Positions 1 through 6,857 of a DNA stretch of 13,037 bases are shown here, in pieces. Source of the DNA: an uncultured Ruminococcus sp. (lineage in GTDB: Bacteria; Bacillota_A; Clostridia; Oscillospirales; Ruminococcaceae); contig ONBA01000043.1 in NCBI GenBank assembly GCA_900315975.1, forward strand, positions 1 to 13,037, in the 5' to 3' direction. Within the stretch, counting starts at the first letter, position 1. Each line of letters opens with the position of its first letter. Below the pieces are notes generated by a model. That model ran no database searches, was not told the DNA's origin, and saw only the letters and a list, made by a program, of their open reading frames with translations. Made by a program: the position numbers and the translations under genes.

Positions 1-95
1 CACGCGCGGAAGTTACGCTTGTCACTTGGTCGCTGTAACGGCTGGATTTGTACCTTCCTTAGAGTGGAAAATTCGCTTTGAGTTTTGCGGAATCA
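1..95. mobile_element. Probable end of an insertion sequence (edge-truncated)
   Basis: The stretch ending in AGTTTTGCGGAATCA (81-95) reappears in reverse complement near the right edge (12944-12958), and the match extends to 18 bases (81-98 / 12941-12958). The outer sequences of the two copies do not match, as expected for the right end of one copy and the left end of another copy of the same element. Read inward, the tip starts TG, as in IS21-type ends, but I cannot assign a family and no transposase is in the window. The tip abuts the 5' end of the metal-binding lipoprotein gene with no room for that gene's own promoter. Confidence 0.5.
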
Positions 96-1138
96 GGTTT
101 AAGAAAAAAATCAGTATTTACGCTCTCGCTTTAGCAATGGCTATGACAGGTACGACCGGCTGCGGTACGTCCGGAAGCAGTTCTGAAAGTGCGGTCAAAG
201 CTGCTGTTACAAGCGAAAATACAAGCTCTGAGTCTTTCAGCGTCGTCTGCACTATCTTCCCTGAGTATGACTGGGTAAAGGAGATACTTGGCGATCACGC
301 TGAAAATGTCGAGCTCACATATCTTCTTGACAACGGCGTTGATCTTCACAGCTATCAGCCGACTGCTGATGATATCATGAAGATATCTACCTGCGACCTT
401 TTCGTGTATGTCGGCGGCGAGTCCGATGAATGGGTGGAAGATGCTCTTGCAGGAGCATCAAACAAGGACATGAAGGTCGTTGACCTTATGGACGTTCTCG
501 GTGATTCGGCAAAGGTCGAGGAGCTCAAAGAGGGTATGCAGGGCGAAGATGAAGACGAGCACGATCATGACGGCCACGACCATGAGCATGAGGAAGACGA
601 GATCGAATATGACGAGCACGTCTGGCTCTCGGTAAAAAATGCAAAGGTACTCTGTGCAGAGATCGAGAAGAATATAGAAGCTGTTGATCCGGCGAATGCG
701 TCCGATTACAAGTCTAACCTTGACAGCTACACTGCAAAGCTCTCCGACCTTGACAGCAAATTTCAGACGCTTGTTGACGGTTCTTCCGTAAAGGCGCTTG
801 TATTCGGCGACAGATTTCCGTTCCGCTACTTCGTTGACGATTACGGTCTTGACTACTACGCTGCTTTCATCGGCTGCTCTGCCGAAACAGAGGCAAGCTT
901 TGAGACTATCGCTTTCCTCGCGGGAAAGGTAAAGGAGCTTGACTGCAAGACTATCTTCACGCTTGAAAATTCAAGCAAGGATATTGCGAATACTATCATC
1001 AGCACATCTGGCAGGAACGTTGACATCGCTGAGCTCAATTCTCTCCAGTCTGTATCAAAGGACGATATCGCAGACGGTGCGAGCTACATCTCACTCATGC
1101 AGAAGAATTATGATGTTCTTGAAACTGCTTTGAACTGA
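26..1138 (+). CDS. znuA: Zinc/manganese-type ABC transporter substrate-binding lipoprotein, 5' end disrupted
   Basis: Extracytoplasmic metal-binding component of a cluster-9 (ZnuA/AdcA-like) ABC importer. The open frame starts at a TTG and runs to the window edge, but the first 25 residues look like insertion-sequence translation. The natural protein seems to begin at KKKISIYALALAMAMTG (residues 26-42), a lipoprotein signal ending in TTGC (Cys46), and no start codon lies just before it. Family metal ligands visible are His108 (LHSYQP) and His198 (DEHVWLS), with an acidic/His-rich loop at about 172-193 that is typical of zinc binders. The usual third histidine position reads GDRFPFRY (Asp262), a variant site. 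The C-terminal part is complete. The ATPase follows after 15 bases. Expression now would need an outside promoter and an unusual start, so the gene may be inactive or the edge may be an assembly join. Zinc rather than manganese is inferred from the His-rich loop. Confidence 0.85.
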   Translation: MVAVTAGFVPSLEWKIRFEFCGIRFKKKISIYALALAMAMTGTTGCGTSGSSSESAVKAAVTSENTSSESFSVVCTIFPEYDWVKEILGDHAENVELTYLLDNGVDLHSYQPTADDIMKISTCDLFVYVGGESDEWVEDALAGASNKDMKVVDLMDVLGDSAKVEELKEGMQGEDEDEHDHDGHDHEHEEDEIEYDEHVWLSVKNAKVLCAEIEKNIEAVDPANASDYKSNLDSYTAKLSDLDSKFQTLVDGSSVKALVFGDRFPFRYFVDDYGLDYYAAFIGCSAETEASFETIAFLAGKVKELDCKTIFTLENSSKDIANTIISTSGRNVDIAELNSLQSVSKDDIADGASYISLMQKNYDVLETALN

Positions 1139-1153
1139 ACGGAGGGATCAAAA

Positions 1154-1873
1154 ATGTCTGCACAAATGGTCTGCCAAAACGCTTCTCTCGGATATGAGGA
1201 CGGCATCGTTGCGGAAAATCTTGATTTTACGATAAACAAAGGCGATTATCTTTGTATCCTCGGAGAAAACGGCTCCGGTAAAAGCACGCTTATCAAAGCC
1301 ATTCTCAGACTGAAGTCGCAGGTCAGCGGCACTATAGAATGGTGCGGCGACGTTAAGAAAAATGAGGTAGGATATCTTCCTCAGCAGACCGTTGTGCAGA
1401 AGGACTTCCCTGCTTCTGTCCGTGAAATTGTGCGTTCAGGCTGCCTTGCAAAATGCGGACTGCGGCCGTTTTACAGCAAGGAGGAGAAGGAGCTTGCCGA
1501 GAATACGATGAAGCAGCTTGAGATAGACAAGCTCGCTAAACGGTGCTACCGTGATCTTTCGGGCGGTCAGCAGCAGCGCGTTCTCCTTGCAAGGGCACTT
1601 TGTGCTACAAGAAAGATGCTCCTGCTTGACGAACCTGTGACTGGTCTCGACCCGAAAGCTCAGACCGACCTTTACGAGCTTATCGCAAAGCTCAACCGTG
1701 AGGGCATCACCATAATCATGGTGTCTCACGATATTGTATCTGCTGTGAAATACGCTTCACATATCCTGCATATCGGAGGCAGAAAGCAGCTGTTTTTCGG
1801 CACAACTCAGGATTACGCAAAAAGCGCTGCCGGAAAGCTTTTCATAGGAACGGAGATGATGGAAAATGAATAA
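1154..1873 (+). CDS. znuC: Metal ABC transporter ATP-binding protein
   Basis: Cytoplasmic ATPase that powers the metal importer. All motifs are intact: Walker A GENGSGKST (37-45), Q-loop LPQQ (about residue 76), signature LSGGQQQR (135-142), Walker B MLLLDEP (155-161) and switch histidine in MVSHD (His192). The length of 239 residues is normal for ZnuC/MntB-type ATPases. A GGAGGG ribosome binding site at 1141-1146 supports the ATG at 1154. The gene lies 15 bases after the binding protein and overlaps the permease by 8 bases, so the three are cotranscribed and probably coupled. Unlike its two partners it shows no damage. The metal cannot be read from the ATPase itself; zinc is inferred from the neighbouring lipoprotein. 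Confidence 0.93.
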   Translation: MSAQMVCQNASLGYEDGIVAENLDFTINKGDYLCILGENGSGKSTLIKAILRLKSQVSGTIEWCGDVKKNEVGYLPQQTVVQKDFPASVREIVRSGCLAKCGLRPFYSKEEKELAENTMKQLEIDKLAKRCYRDLSGGQQQRVLLARALCATRKMLLLDEPVTGLDPKAQTDLYELIAKLNREGITIIMVSHDIVSAVKYASHILHIGGRKQLFFGTTQDYAKSAAGKLFIGTEMMENE

Positions 1874-2642
1874 TATGGAAAAGCTGCGGTTCTATTTTGA
1901 ATTTCCGTTTGTGCGCTATGCGTTCATAGTCGGCATACTCATAGCTCTCTGTTCATCTCTGCTCGGTGTCACTCTTGTGCTAAAGCGCTTCTCTTTCATC
2001 GGTGACGGACTTTCACACGTTGCATTCGGAGCTATGTCGCTGTCGGCAACTCTGCCGGTAATGATAAAAAAATACGCCCTCGCGTGGAGCGGCGATGATA
2101 AACTCAGTCCGCGTATGCAAAGCGTAGTCAACTGGTTCGGCGAACTCAATGATATGTACATAGTCCTGCCGGTGACGCTGATATGCGCGGTACTCCTCCT
2201 GCGGACAGGTCAGAACACGAAGATAAAAGGTGATGCGGCTGTTGCAATGCTTTCGGTGAGCGCCCTTGCGATAGGCTATCTGCTGATGAACCGCTACCCC
2301 TCAAGGGCGAATATCTCCGGTGATGTGTGCAGTACGCTTTTCGGCTCGACCTCTATCATAACACTTAAACCGGAGGACGTCCGCCTGTGCATAATAATGT
2401 CCGTCGTTGTGCTGCTGACATTTATCCTGTTCTATAACAAGATTTTCGCGGTCACATTTGATGAGAATTTCATAAAGGCTGCCGGAGTCAAGGCAAACGC
2501 ATATAATCTGCTGATAGCTGTCATCACGGCACTTATAATCGTTCTTGCAATGAATCTTGTAGGTTCACTGCTCATTTCTGCGCTCATCATCTTCCCTGCA
2601 CTTTCAGCCATGAGAGTATTCAAGAGCTTCAAGCAGTCATAA
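1866..2642 (+). CDS. znuB: Metal ABC transporter permease, C-terminally truncated by a frameshift
   Basis: Membrane channel subunit of the metal importer (ABC-3 family). It shows the expected run of hydrophobic helices, including residues 17-38, further segments in the middle, and a long stretch near 215-250 ending in the conserved LLISALIIFPALSAMRVFKSFKQ region. The frame then stops at 2640-2642. The missing last two helices are present right after it in the -1 frame (2636-2800), so adding one base near 2636 would restore a protein of about 311 residues, the normal family size. The ATG at 1866 overlaps the ATPase end by 8 bases; an ATG at 1875 is also possible. Without the last helices the permease is unlikely to work, unless the lesion is a sequencing error or the frame is recoded. 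Confidence 0.85.
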   Translation: MNNMEKLRFYFEFPFVRYAFIVGILIALCSSLLGVTLVLKRFSFIGDGLSHVAFGAMSLSATLPVMIKKYALAWSGDDKLSPRMQSVVNWFGELNDMYIVLPVTLICAVLLLRTGQNTKIKGDAAVAMLSVSALAIGYLLMNRYPSRANISGDVCSTLFGSTSIITLKPEDVRLCIIMSVVVLLTFILFYNKIFAVTFDENFIKAAGVKANAYNLLIAVITALIIVLAMNLVGSLLISALIIFPALSAMRVFKSFKQS

Positions 2643-2800
2643 TCTGTTCTGCAGTTATATCAGTTCTCTGTGCCGCATTCGGGATAATTGCGTCAATTCT
2701 GTATTCCACTCCGGTCGGCTCAACAATAGTTGCGGCTGATCTGACTGTGTTCATTCTGTTTTCGATAATGTCTGCGTTCACCGGCAGAGTAAGAAAATAA
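2636..2800 (+). pseudogene. znuB: Frameshifted 3' part of the metal ABC permease
   Basis: Read from 2636 (GTC ATA ATC...), this 54-codon frame begins VIICSAVISVLCAAF and holds two more hydrophobic segments. It contains TPVGSTIVAADL, which matches the conserved C-terminal region of ABC-3 permeases, and ends GRVRK then TAA at 2798-2800. It has no start or ribosome binding site of its own and overlaps the truncated frame by 7 bases. It ends 14 bases before the next gene's start codon, as expected for the true end of the permease. The junction (AAG CAG TCA TAA) is neither a homopolymer nor a classical slippery heptamer. Confidence 0.8.
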
Positions 2801-2814
2801 TACGGAGGTCTATT

Positions 2815-3315
2815 ATGAAAAATGTCAGGTTTATAGCTGTTACGGCAGCAGCAGCACTTCTTCTCACAGGCTGCGGAAGTGCTTCGTCTTCATCAGATAC
2901 AAATGAATACTACTCCGTTACATCGGCAGCTTCGTCCGACACAGGCAGTGATGATATAGATATCGACCTCACCAAGCTCGATTCAAATATGATATACGCT
3001 CAGGTTTACGATATGGTCTATAACGGCGATAATTACCTCGGCAAAAAAGTAAAAGTGAAGGGTCCGTTTTCGTATTTCAAGGAGGACGACGGCAGAGAAT
3101 TCTTCGCCGTGCTTGTAAGTGACGCAACAGCCTGCTGCTCACAGGGAATAGAGTTCGTTCTTGCCGGAGAGCATAAGTACCCTGCGGATTATCCGGCTAT
3201 CGGTCAAACGATAACTGTCACAGGAGAGTTCAGCTATTACAAGGAGGACTATGCGGTCTACTGCCAGCTTCTCAATGCTGAAATGGAAGTGGATACATCT
3301 TTGTCTTGGGATTAA
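2815..3315 (+). CDS. Small lipoprotein with an OB-fold-like domain, end of the metal-uptake operon
   Basis: A 166-residue secreted lipoprotein. The signal is MKNVRFIAVTAAAALLLTGC with lipobox LTGC (Cys20), followed by a Ser-rich linker to about residue 55. The rest (about 60-160) reads as a compact beta-rich domain. It has two similar strand-turn-strand units, KVKVKGPFSYFKEDDG and ITVTGEFSYYKEDYA, and a central DATACCSQGIEF motif with adjacent cysteines. That motif recalls the C-terminal domain of YcgQ/DUF1980-type proteins linked to zinc uptake loci. This is my family reading and is tentative. The start has a clear GGAGG ribosome binding site (2804-2808) and lies 14 bases after the permease's restored stop, so it belongs to the same operon. 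A role in handling the metal outside the membrane is inferred from position only. The gene is intact. Confidence 0.85.
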   Translation: MKNVRFIAVTAAAALLLTGCGSASSSSDTNEYYSVTSAASSDTGSDDIDIDLTKLDSNMIYAQVYDMVYNGDNYLGKKVKVKGPFSYFKEDDGREFFAVLVSDATACCSQGIEFVLAGEHKYPADYPAIGQTITVTGEFSYYKEDYAVYCQLLNAEMEVDTSLSWD

Positions 3316-3323
3316 TAAAAGAG

Positions 3324-3348
3324 CGGGAACAGTCAAAAACTGTTCCCG
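3324..3348. terminator. Bidirectional intrinsic terminator
   Basis: A perfect 9-bp stem, CGGGAACAG / CTGTTCCCG, with a 7-base loop TCAAAAA. It lies 9 bases after the + strand lipoprotein stop and 8 bases after the end of the convergent - strand gene. The downstream T-rich tract is modest on the + strand (TTTGAATTT) and CTCTTTTATT on the - strand, so it probably serves both operons. Confidence 0.8.
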
Positions 3349-3355
3349 TTTGAAT

Positions 3356-4165
3356 TTATATCACCTGTTCTCCGCTGTGTAGAGCGATGAGCTTATCCCC
3401 CATTATCTCTTTCATCAGCTCAAAAGCGGGTACGCCCGTACAGTGTCCGCTGTAAAAAACAGTGTTCATTTTTGCAAGTTCCTGAGCCGTCTGAACGATT
3501 ACAGCTTTTTCTTCCTCAGTATGTTCTTCATCGCGCTTCATCATATGAAATCCGCTGAGAACGAAGTCGGGCTCGCTGCCGAATATTTCCCTGTAACGGT
3601 CAAGGATATTGAGTATGCCATTGTGAGCACAGCCTGACAAAAGCCAGCGTTTGTCGTTCTGCGTGACGACAAGGCATTGCTCATGGGCAAAATCGTCCTC
3701 GACCTTCTCGCCGTCTTTCAGACACGACAGCTTTCTGTTGCCCTGCGGATAACACCGCCTGCCTGTAATGCCGCTGAACAGGAAGAGCTCGTCGTCAAGC
3801 CGCAAATCGCCGTCTATGAGCTGAACATTCGGCAGCTTCAGAATATCCGTATCAATACCAATGTAGCGTTCGCCGTTAAAATGCGGCTCTGCCGCGGACC
3901 TCTGCATGATTATTTTTGCGTTGGGATTTAAACTTGCGAAGGGCAGGATACCTCCCGAATGGTCGTAATGACCGTGACTGAGTATGACCGTATCTACGGC
4001 GGTCAGGTCAACGCCGAGGGTTTCCGAATTCTTCACAACAGCATCGGTCTGTCCCGTATCGAGGAGCAGTTTGTGCCTTTCGGTCTCGATATAAATTGAT
4101 AGACCGTGCTCTGCGATACAGCTTTCGTTTGCAGAGGTATTCTCAACAAGAGTGGTTATCTTCAT
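3356..4165 (-). CDS. Metallo-beta-lactamase-fold hydrolase, COG1237 type
   Basis: A cytoplasmic metallohydrolase of 269 residues without signal peptide. The dinuclear metal motif is intact: SHGHYDHSGG gives His64, His66, Asp68 and His69; further candidate ligands are His181 (SGCAHNGI) and the late histidine in YSGHCTG. The N-terminal ITTLVENTSA and C-terminal ALHSGEQV are typical of the group annotated as similar to methanopterin-pathway ribofuranosyl-aminobenzene phosphate synthase (COG1237), whose function in Firmicutes is unknown. Its ATG overlaps the stop of the DUF134 gene (ATGA), so translation is coupled. In clostridia such proteins often sit beside DUF134 and NifX-like iron-cluster proteins; here the NifX partner is missing. 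The substrate cannot be inferred. Confidence 0.85.
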   Translation of the reverse strand: MKITTLVENTSANESCIAEHGLSIYIETERHKLLLDTGQTDAVVKNSETLGVDLTAVDTVILSHGHYDHSGGILPFASLNPNAKIIMQRSAAEPHFNGERYIGIDTDILKLPNVQLIDGDLRLDDELFLFSGITGRRCYPQGNRKLSCLKDGEKVEDDFAHEQCLVVTQNDKRWLLSGCAHNGILNILDRYREIFGSEPDFVLSGFHMMKRDEEHTEEEKAVIVQTAQELAKMNTVFYSGHCTGVPAFELMKEIMGDKLIALHSGEQVI

Positions 4166-4395
4166 AAGCCAATGCCTCCGACCTGCTCATTTATTATTTT
4201 TTCGTAAGCGCTGTCATATATAGCCGTGACGTTGGTTCTTGCGACGTTAGTTTTTGACTGATAGCCTATCAGACGTACAGTTTCAAACTCATCAAGTGAC
4301 ATTGTTACCGTATCGTTTGCGGTATCATGATCGGGCGAAAAGCTCCAATAATCGGAGTAACAGCAGATACGGCGCGATTTCTTTGGTCTTGGCAT
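4162..4395 (-). CDS. DUF134-family DNA-binding protein with shortened helix-turn-helix
   Basis: A 77-residue protein. The start MPRPKKSRRICCYS and the block TMSLDEFETVRLI match the DUF134 family of small putative transcription factors, and VARTNVTAIYDSAYEKI matches its second helix block. Between them family members usually have about 15 residues of the type DYEGLTQEECAKQMN; here only GYQSKTN is present. About eight residues of the first helix of the helix-turn-helix are therefore gone. The C-terminus is also short, stopping at QVGGIGL where relatives continue. The frame is intact, with an AAGGAG ribosome binding site upstream and a consensus promoter. The start of the metallohydrolase gene overlaps its stop. 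It may survive as a translational leader for that gene rather than as a working DNA-binding protein; that is inference. Confidence 0.7.
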   Translation of the reverse strand: MPRPKKSRRICCYSDYWSFSPDHDTANDTVTMSLDEFETVRLIGYQSKTNVARTNVTAIYDSAYEKIINEQVGGIGL

Positions 4396-4423
4396 AGGCT
4401 AATCTCCTTTCTGACTTATGTCG

Positions 4424-4452
4424 ATTATATCACGGCTTTCGACTTGTGTCAA
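4424..4452 (-). promoter_or_regulatory. Consensus vegetative promoter for the DUF134 operon
   Basis: On the - strand, TTGACA (4452-4447), a 17-base spacer and TATAAT (4429-4424) make a perfect sigma-A promoter, about 29 bases before the ATG at 4395. The -35 box lies in a short palindrome ACTTG-TGT-CAAGT (4442-4454) that could be an operator. Confidence 0.85.
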
Positions 4453-4566
4453 GTATCTGTGCCCGGAAATCGCTTCCAACAAAGCATTTATGCAAGGATT
4501 TTTTTACTGTATTAATGAATCAGTTTCGGGAGCGAGTATGCCGGCATTTCTAACAGGTTTATCAAG

Positions 4567-6474
4567 TCAGAGAATTCCTTCAAGCTCTTTGAGCCATATA
4601 TTTGCACAAGCATCACTTGGCATACGCCAGTCGCCGCGCGGTGACAGCGTAACTGTACCGACCTTCGGGCCGTCCGGCAGGCATGAACGCTTGAACTGCT
4701 GTGAGAAGAAGCGGCGGCAGAAGGTTTTGAGCCACTTTAGTATCACCTCGTCAGTATATTCACCCGCGAAAGCAATACATGTGATACGGTATATTTTCGA
4801 CGGTGAATAGCCGTATCTAAGCATATAGTACATGAAGAAATCGTGGAGTTCATACGGTCCGACAATGTCCTCTGTTTTCTGCGAAATAGTACCGTCATTC
4901 TCAGGCGGCAGGAGTTCGGGACTTACAGGCGTATCGAGTATATCGAGCAGAGCATTTTTCAGCTTGCCGTCTGATGTATCTGCTTCGTATCTGACCAACC
5001 AGCGCACAAGAGTCTTTGGTATGGACGAATTCACGGCATACATGGACATATGGTCGCCGTTGTAGGTTGCCCAGCCGAGAGCAAGTTCAGATAAGTCGCC
5101 AGTACCGATAACGATTCCGCCGAGCTGATTAGCCTTATCCATGAGAACCTGCGTGCGCTCTCTTGCCTGAGAGTTTTCGTAGGTCACATCGTGTACGTCG
5201 GGAGATTGCCCGATATCCGCAAAATGCTGCATAACGCTGTTTCGTATGTCAATTTCGGTCAGAGCAGTCCCGTATACTTCTGCAAGCGTGCAGGCGTTGT
5301 TATAGGTCCTGTCAGTTGTTCCGAAGCAGGGCATAGTTATCGTGTGAATACCGCTCCTGTCAAGTCCGAGCATATCAAATGCGTGAACAGTAACTATAAG
5401 CGCAAGTGTTGAGTCGAGGCCTCCCGAAAGCCCGAGGACAGCGGTCTTGCAGCCGATATGCCGCAGCCTTGTCATAAGACCTACTGCCTGCATAGTGAGA
5501 ATTTCCTCGCATCGGCTGTCCAGCAGTTTCTTATCGGACGGCACGAAAGGCGTTTTCGGGAAAGGCCTGTCAAGGTGAGTTTCCGCGATCACAAGGCTGA
5601 AATAAGTGCTTTTCATATCCGGAAAAGCAGTAAACGTATTCATTCTCCTGCGCTCGTAGGAGAGCTTTTTTATGTCAGTATCCGCAACGACAAGCCCCTT
5701 TGAAAAGAGCTTGGATTCCGCGATAACAGAGCCGTTCTCTGCAATGATATCATGTCCCGCAAAGACCATATCCTGCGTGGATTCGCCGATACCCGAATCA
5801 GCATAGGCATAGGTGCAGGCAAGCGAGCCCGAACGCGCTTTTATGAGGGCTTTGCGGTAATCTGCCTTTCCGATCACTTCATCGCTTGTGGATAAATTGA
5901 AAATGATAACAGCGCCCGACCTTGCAAGCTGCTCCGAGGGCGGAGAGCTTACCCACATATCCTCGCATATCTCGATACCGAATGTCAGCTCCGGAAGTTC
6001 TTTACAGGTGAAAACAGTATCTTCAAGGTGAACGGAATATTCGTCATTAAGCTGTATATCCGCGCAAAGTCCGTTAGCAGCCGTGAAGTGTCTCACCTCA
6101 TAGAATTCGCTGTAATTCGGGATATTCTTCTTTGCCACAGCGCCGACAGCCGTTCCCTTATTGATGACGACGGCGCAGTTGTAAAGCTTTCCGCAGACAG
6201 CAAGGGGTACGCCAACGATCGCAACAATGTCCAAATCAGCAGTTTCCTTGATTATCCGCGCAGTTTCGCTTTTGGCTGCGGATAAAAGCGCGTCCTGCAA
6301 AAACAGGTCGCCGCAGGTATAGCCTGTTACGGAGAGCTCCGGGAAGCAGACTATCTTCACGCCTTTATCGTGGGCTTCCTTTATCATTTCTATTATCCTG
6401 TCAGCATTATACGCGCAGTCCGCGACCTTCACATCAGGCGTAGCACAGGCAATTTTAATAAATCCGTCCTTCAT
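4567..6474 (-). CDS. nadE: Glutamine-dependent NAD+ synthetase
   Basis: Catalyses the last step of NAD synthesis: ATP-dependent amidation of nicotinic acid adenine dinucleotide with glutamine as nitrogen donor, in the cytoplasm. The N-terminal nitrilase-like glutaminase domain (about 1-290) has the expected triad: Glu46 (CFPELSVTGY), Lys115 (AKKNIPNY) and Cys170 (IEICEDMW). The C-terminal synthetase domain (about 320-635) has the ATP pyrophosphatase loop LGLSGGLDST (Asp354, Ser355), GTGDLSELALGW, and the closing FKRSCLPDGPKVG...SPRGDWRMPSDA block. Its 635 residues are normal for the two-domain form. I chose the ATG at 6474 because GGAGGT (6484-6479) sits just before it; an upstream TTG lies inside that ribosome binding site. 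It appears to be transcribed alone, from the promoter at 6563-6535, through a leader hairpin. Confidence 0.96.
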   Translation of the reverse strand: MKDGFIKIACATPDVKVADCAYNADRIIEMIKEAHDKGVKIVCFPELSVTGYTCGDLFLQDALLSAAKSETARIIKETADLDIVAIVGVPLAVCGKLYNCAVVINKGTAVGAVAKKNIPNYSEFYEVRHFTAANGLCADIQLNDEYSVHLEDTVFTCKELPELTFGIEICEDMWVSSPPSEQLARSGAVIIFNLSTSDEVIGKADYRKALIKARSGSLACTYAYADSGIGESTQDMVFAGHDIIAENGSVIAESKLFSKGLVVADTDIKKLSYERRRMNTFTAFPDMKSTYFSLVIAETHLDRPFPKTPFVPSDKKLLDSRCEEILTMQAVGLMTRLRHIGCKTAVLGLSGGLDSTLALIVTVHAFDMLGLDRSGIHTITMPCFGTTDRTYNNACTLAEVYGTALTEIDIRNSVMQHFADIGQSPDVHDVTYENSQARERTQVLMDKANQLGGIVIGTGDLSELALGWATYNGDHMSMYAVNSSIPKTLVRWLVRYEADTSDGKLKNALLDILDTPVSPELLPPENDGTISQKTEDIVGPYELHDFFMYYMLRYGYSPSKIYRITCIAFAGEYTDEVILKWLKTFCRRFFSQQFKRSCLPDGPKVGTVTLSPRGDWRMPSDACANIWLKELEGIL

Positions 6475-6481
6475 ATTTACC

Positions 6482-6521
6482 TCCAAAAAACAAAAAAGGA
6501 CACTGAGTATTCAGCGTCCTT
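6482..6521 (-). terminator. Intrinsic terminator in the nadE leader (possible attenuator)
   Basis: On the - strand, an 11-bp stem (6521-6511 with 6506-6496, one G-U pair, 4-base loop) is followed by TTTTTTGTTTTTT and then at once by the nadE ribosome binding site. The predicted transcription start (about 6528) is only some 7 bases upstream of the stem, so almost every nadE transcript must pass this terminator. I see no alternative antiterminator pairing in the short leader. Confidence 0.75.
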
Positions 6522-6534
6522 GCTTAACAAAGTA

Positions 6535-6563
6535 ATTATATACCACTTTCGCAATTTTGTCAA
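6535..6563 (-). promoter_or_regulatory. Perfect consensus promoter for nadE
   Basis: On the - strand, TTGACA (6563-6558), exactly 17 bases, then TATAAT (6540-6535). Expected start near 6528. The -35 box lies in the left arm of the palindrome at 6556-6579, shared with the divergent promoter. Confidence 0.88.
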
Positions 6564-6579
6564 GCGGATACTTGACAAA
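6556..6579. repeat. Palindrome spanning both divergent -35 boxes (candidate operator)
   Basis: TTTGTCAAG, a 6-base centre CGGATA, then CTTGACAAA: 9-bp perfect arms. Each arm contains the -35 TTGACA of one promoter, pointing outward. Part of the symmetry follows from having two consensus -35 boxes back to back, but the extra matching bases (TTT/AAA outside, AG/CT inside) go beyond that. A dimeric repressor could block both promoters here. Confidence 0.6.
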
Positions 6580-6600
6580 TCTTCTTTAGCGTGATATAAT
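6572..6600 (+). promoter_or_regulatory. Perfect consensus promoter, divergent from nadE
   Basis: TTGACA (6572-6577), 17 bases, TATAAT (6595-6600); predicted start near 6607. It points at the RelA-like gene, but a terminator hairpin follows within about 10 bases of the start. Confidence 0.88.
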
Positions 6601-6613
6601 GCAGATAAAGAGC

Positions 6614-6650
6614 AACGGCGCTTCTCGTTTTGAGGAGCGCCGTTTTGTAT
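6614..6650 (+). terminator. Intrinsic terminator just after the divergent promoter
   Basis: A 13-bp stem (6614-6626 with 6632-6644, one G-T pair), loop GTTTT, then TTTTGTAT. The reverse strand has no T-run, so it acts on + strand transcripts. From the predicted start near 6607 it would yield an RNA of only about 40 nucleotides unless antitermination occurs. The rest of the gene-free stretch up to 6857 holds a possible acetyltransferase remnant and no other clear signal. Confidence 0.75.
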
Positions 6651-6787
6651 TCGGTATAGTTGTCATAGCGTATATTGACGATACCGCTGTTGGCTGTGCG
6701 TGGGTGAAGATGTTATCGGAGTTTTACTATGTGAAACGCTGCAAATGCAAGCTTTATAATGATGAACATTTACTTATAACTATTTAA
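6645..6787 (+). pseudogene. Possible GNAT acetyltransferase remnant
   Basis: In one + strand frame this stretch reads GIVVIAYIDDTAVGCAWVKM followed by LSEFYYVKRCKC and ends at a TAA (6785-6787). The pattern of a strand, a D-D-T turn, VGC and then KR resembles the central strands of small GNAT N-acetyltransferases (VAYDGDTPVGCG...IKRMYV). It has no start codon or ribosome binding site, and the upstream part of the frame is the terminator hairpin, so at most it is a short decayed fragment. The resemblance is by eye and may be chance. Confidence 0.28.
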
Positions 6788-6857
6788 GCAATGGCGCTTA
6801 TCCGCGCTGACAAACTAAAAAACCTTGTGCATCAAAAAAAGAAGGGTGGATAATTCA

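Noticed and set aside
541..605. His/Asp/Glu-rich stretch in the metal-binding protein as a repeat expansion
   Set aside because: Acidic, histidine-rich loops of this kind are normal in zinc-binding proteins of this family.
2631..2645. Programmed -1 frameshifting to make the full permease
   Set aside because: The junction AAG CAG TCA TAA has no X-XXY-YYZ slippery site and I saw no strong stimulatory hairpin right after it; a simple one-base deletion explains it better.
4418..6285. Several + strand frames opposite nadE
   Set aside because: They are antisense shadows of a well-conserved enzyme, lack ribosome binding sites and show no family resemblance.
6599..6787. A 62-codon + strand frame as a real small gene
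   Set aside because: It starts inside the -10 box region and reads through the terminator hairpin without a ribosome binding site; only its later part might be an old acetyltransferase fragment.
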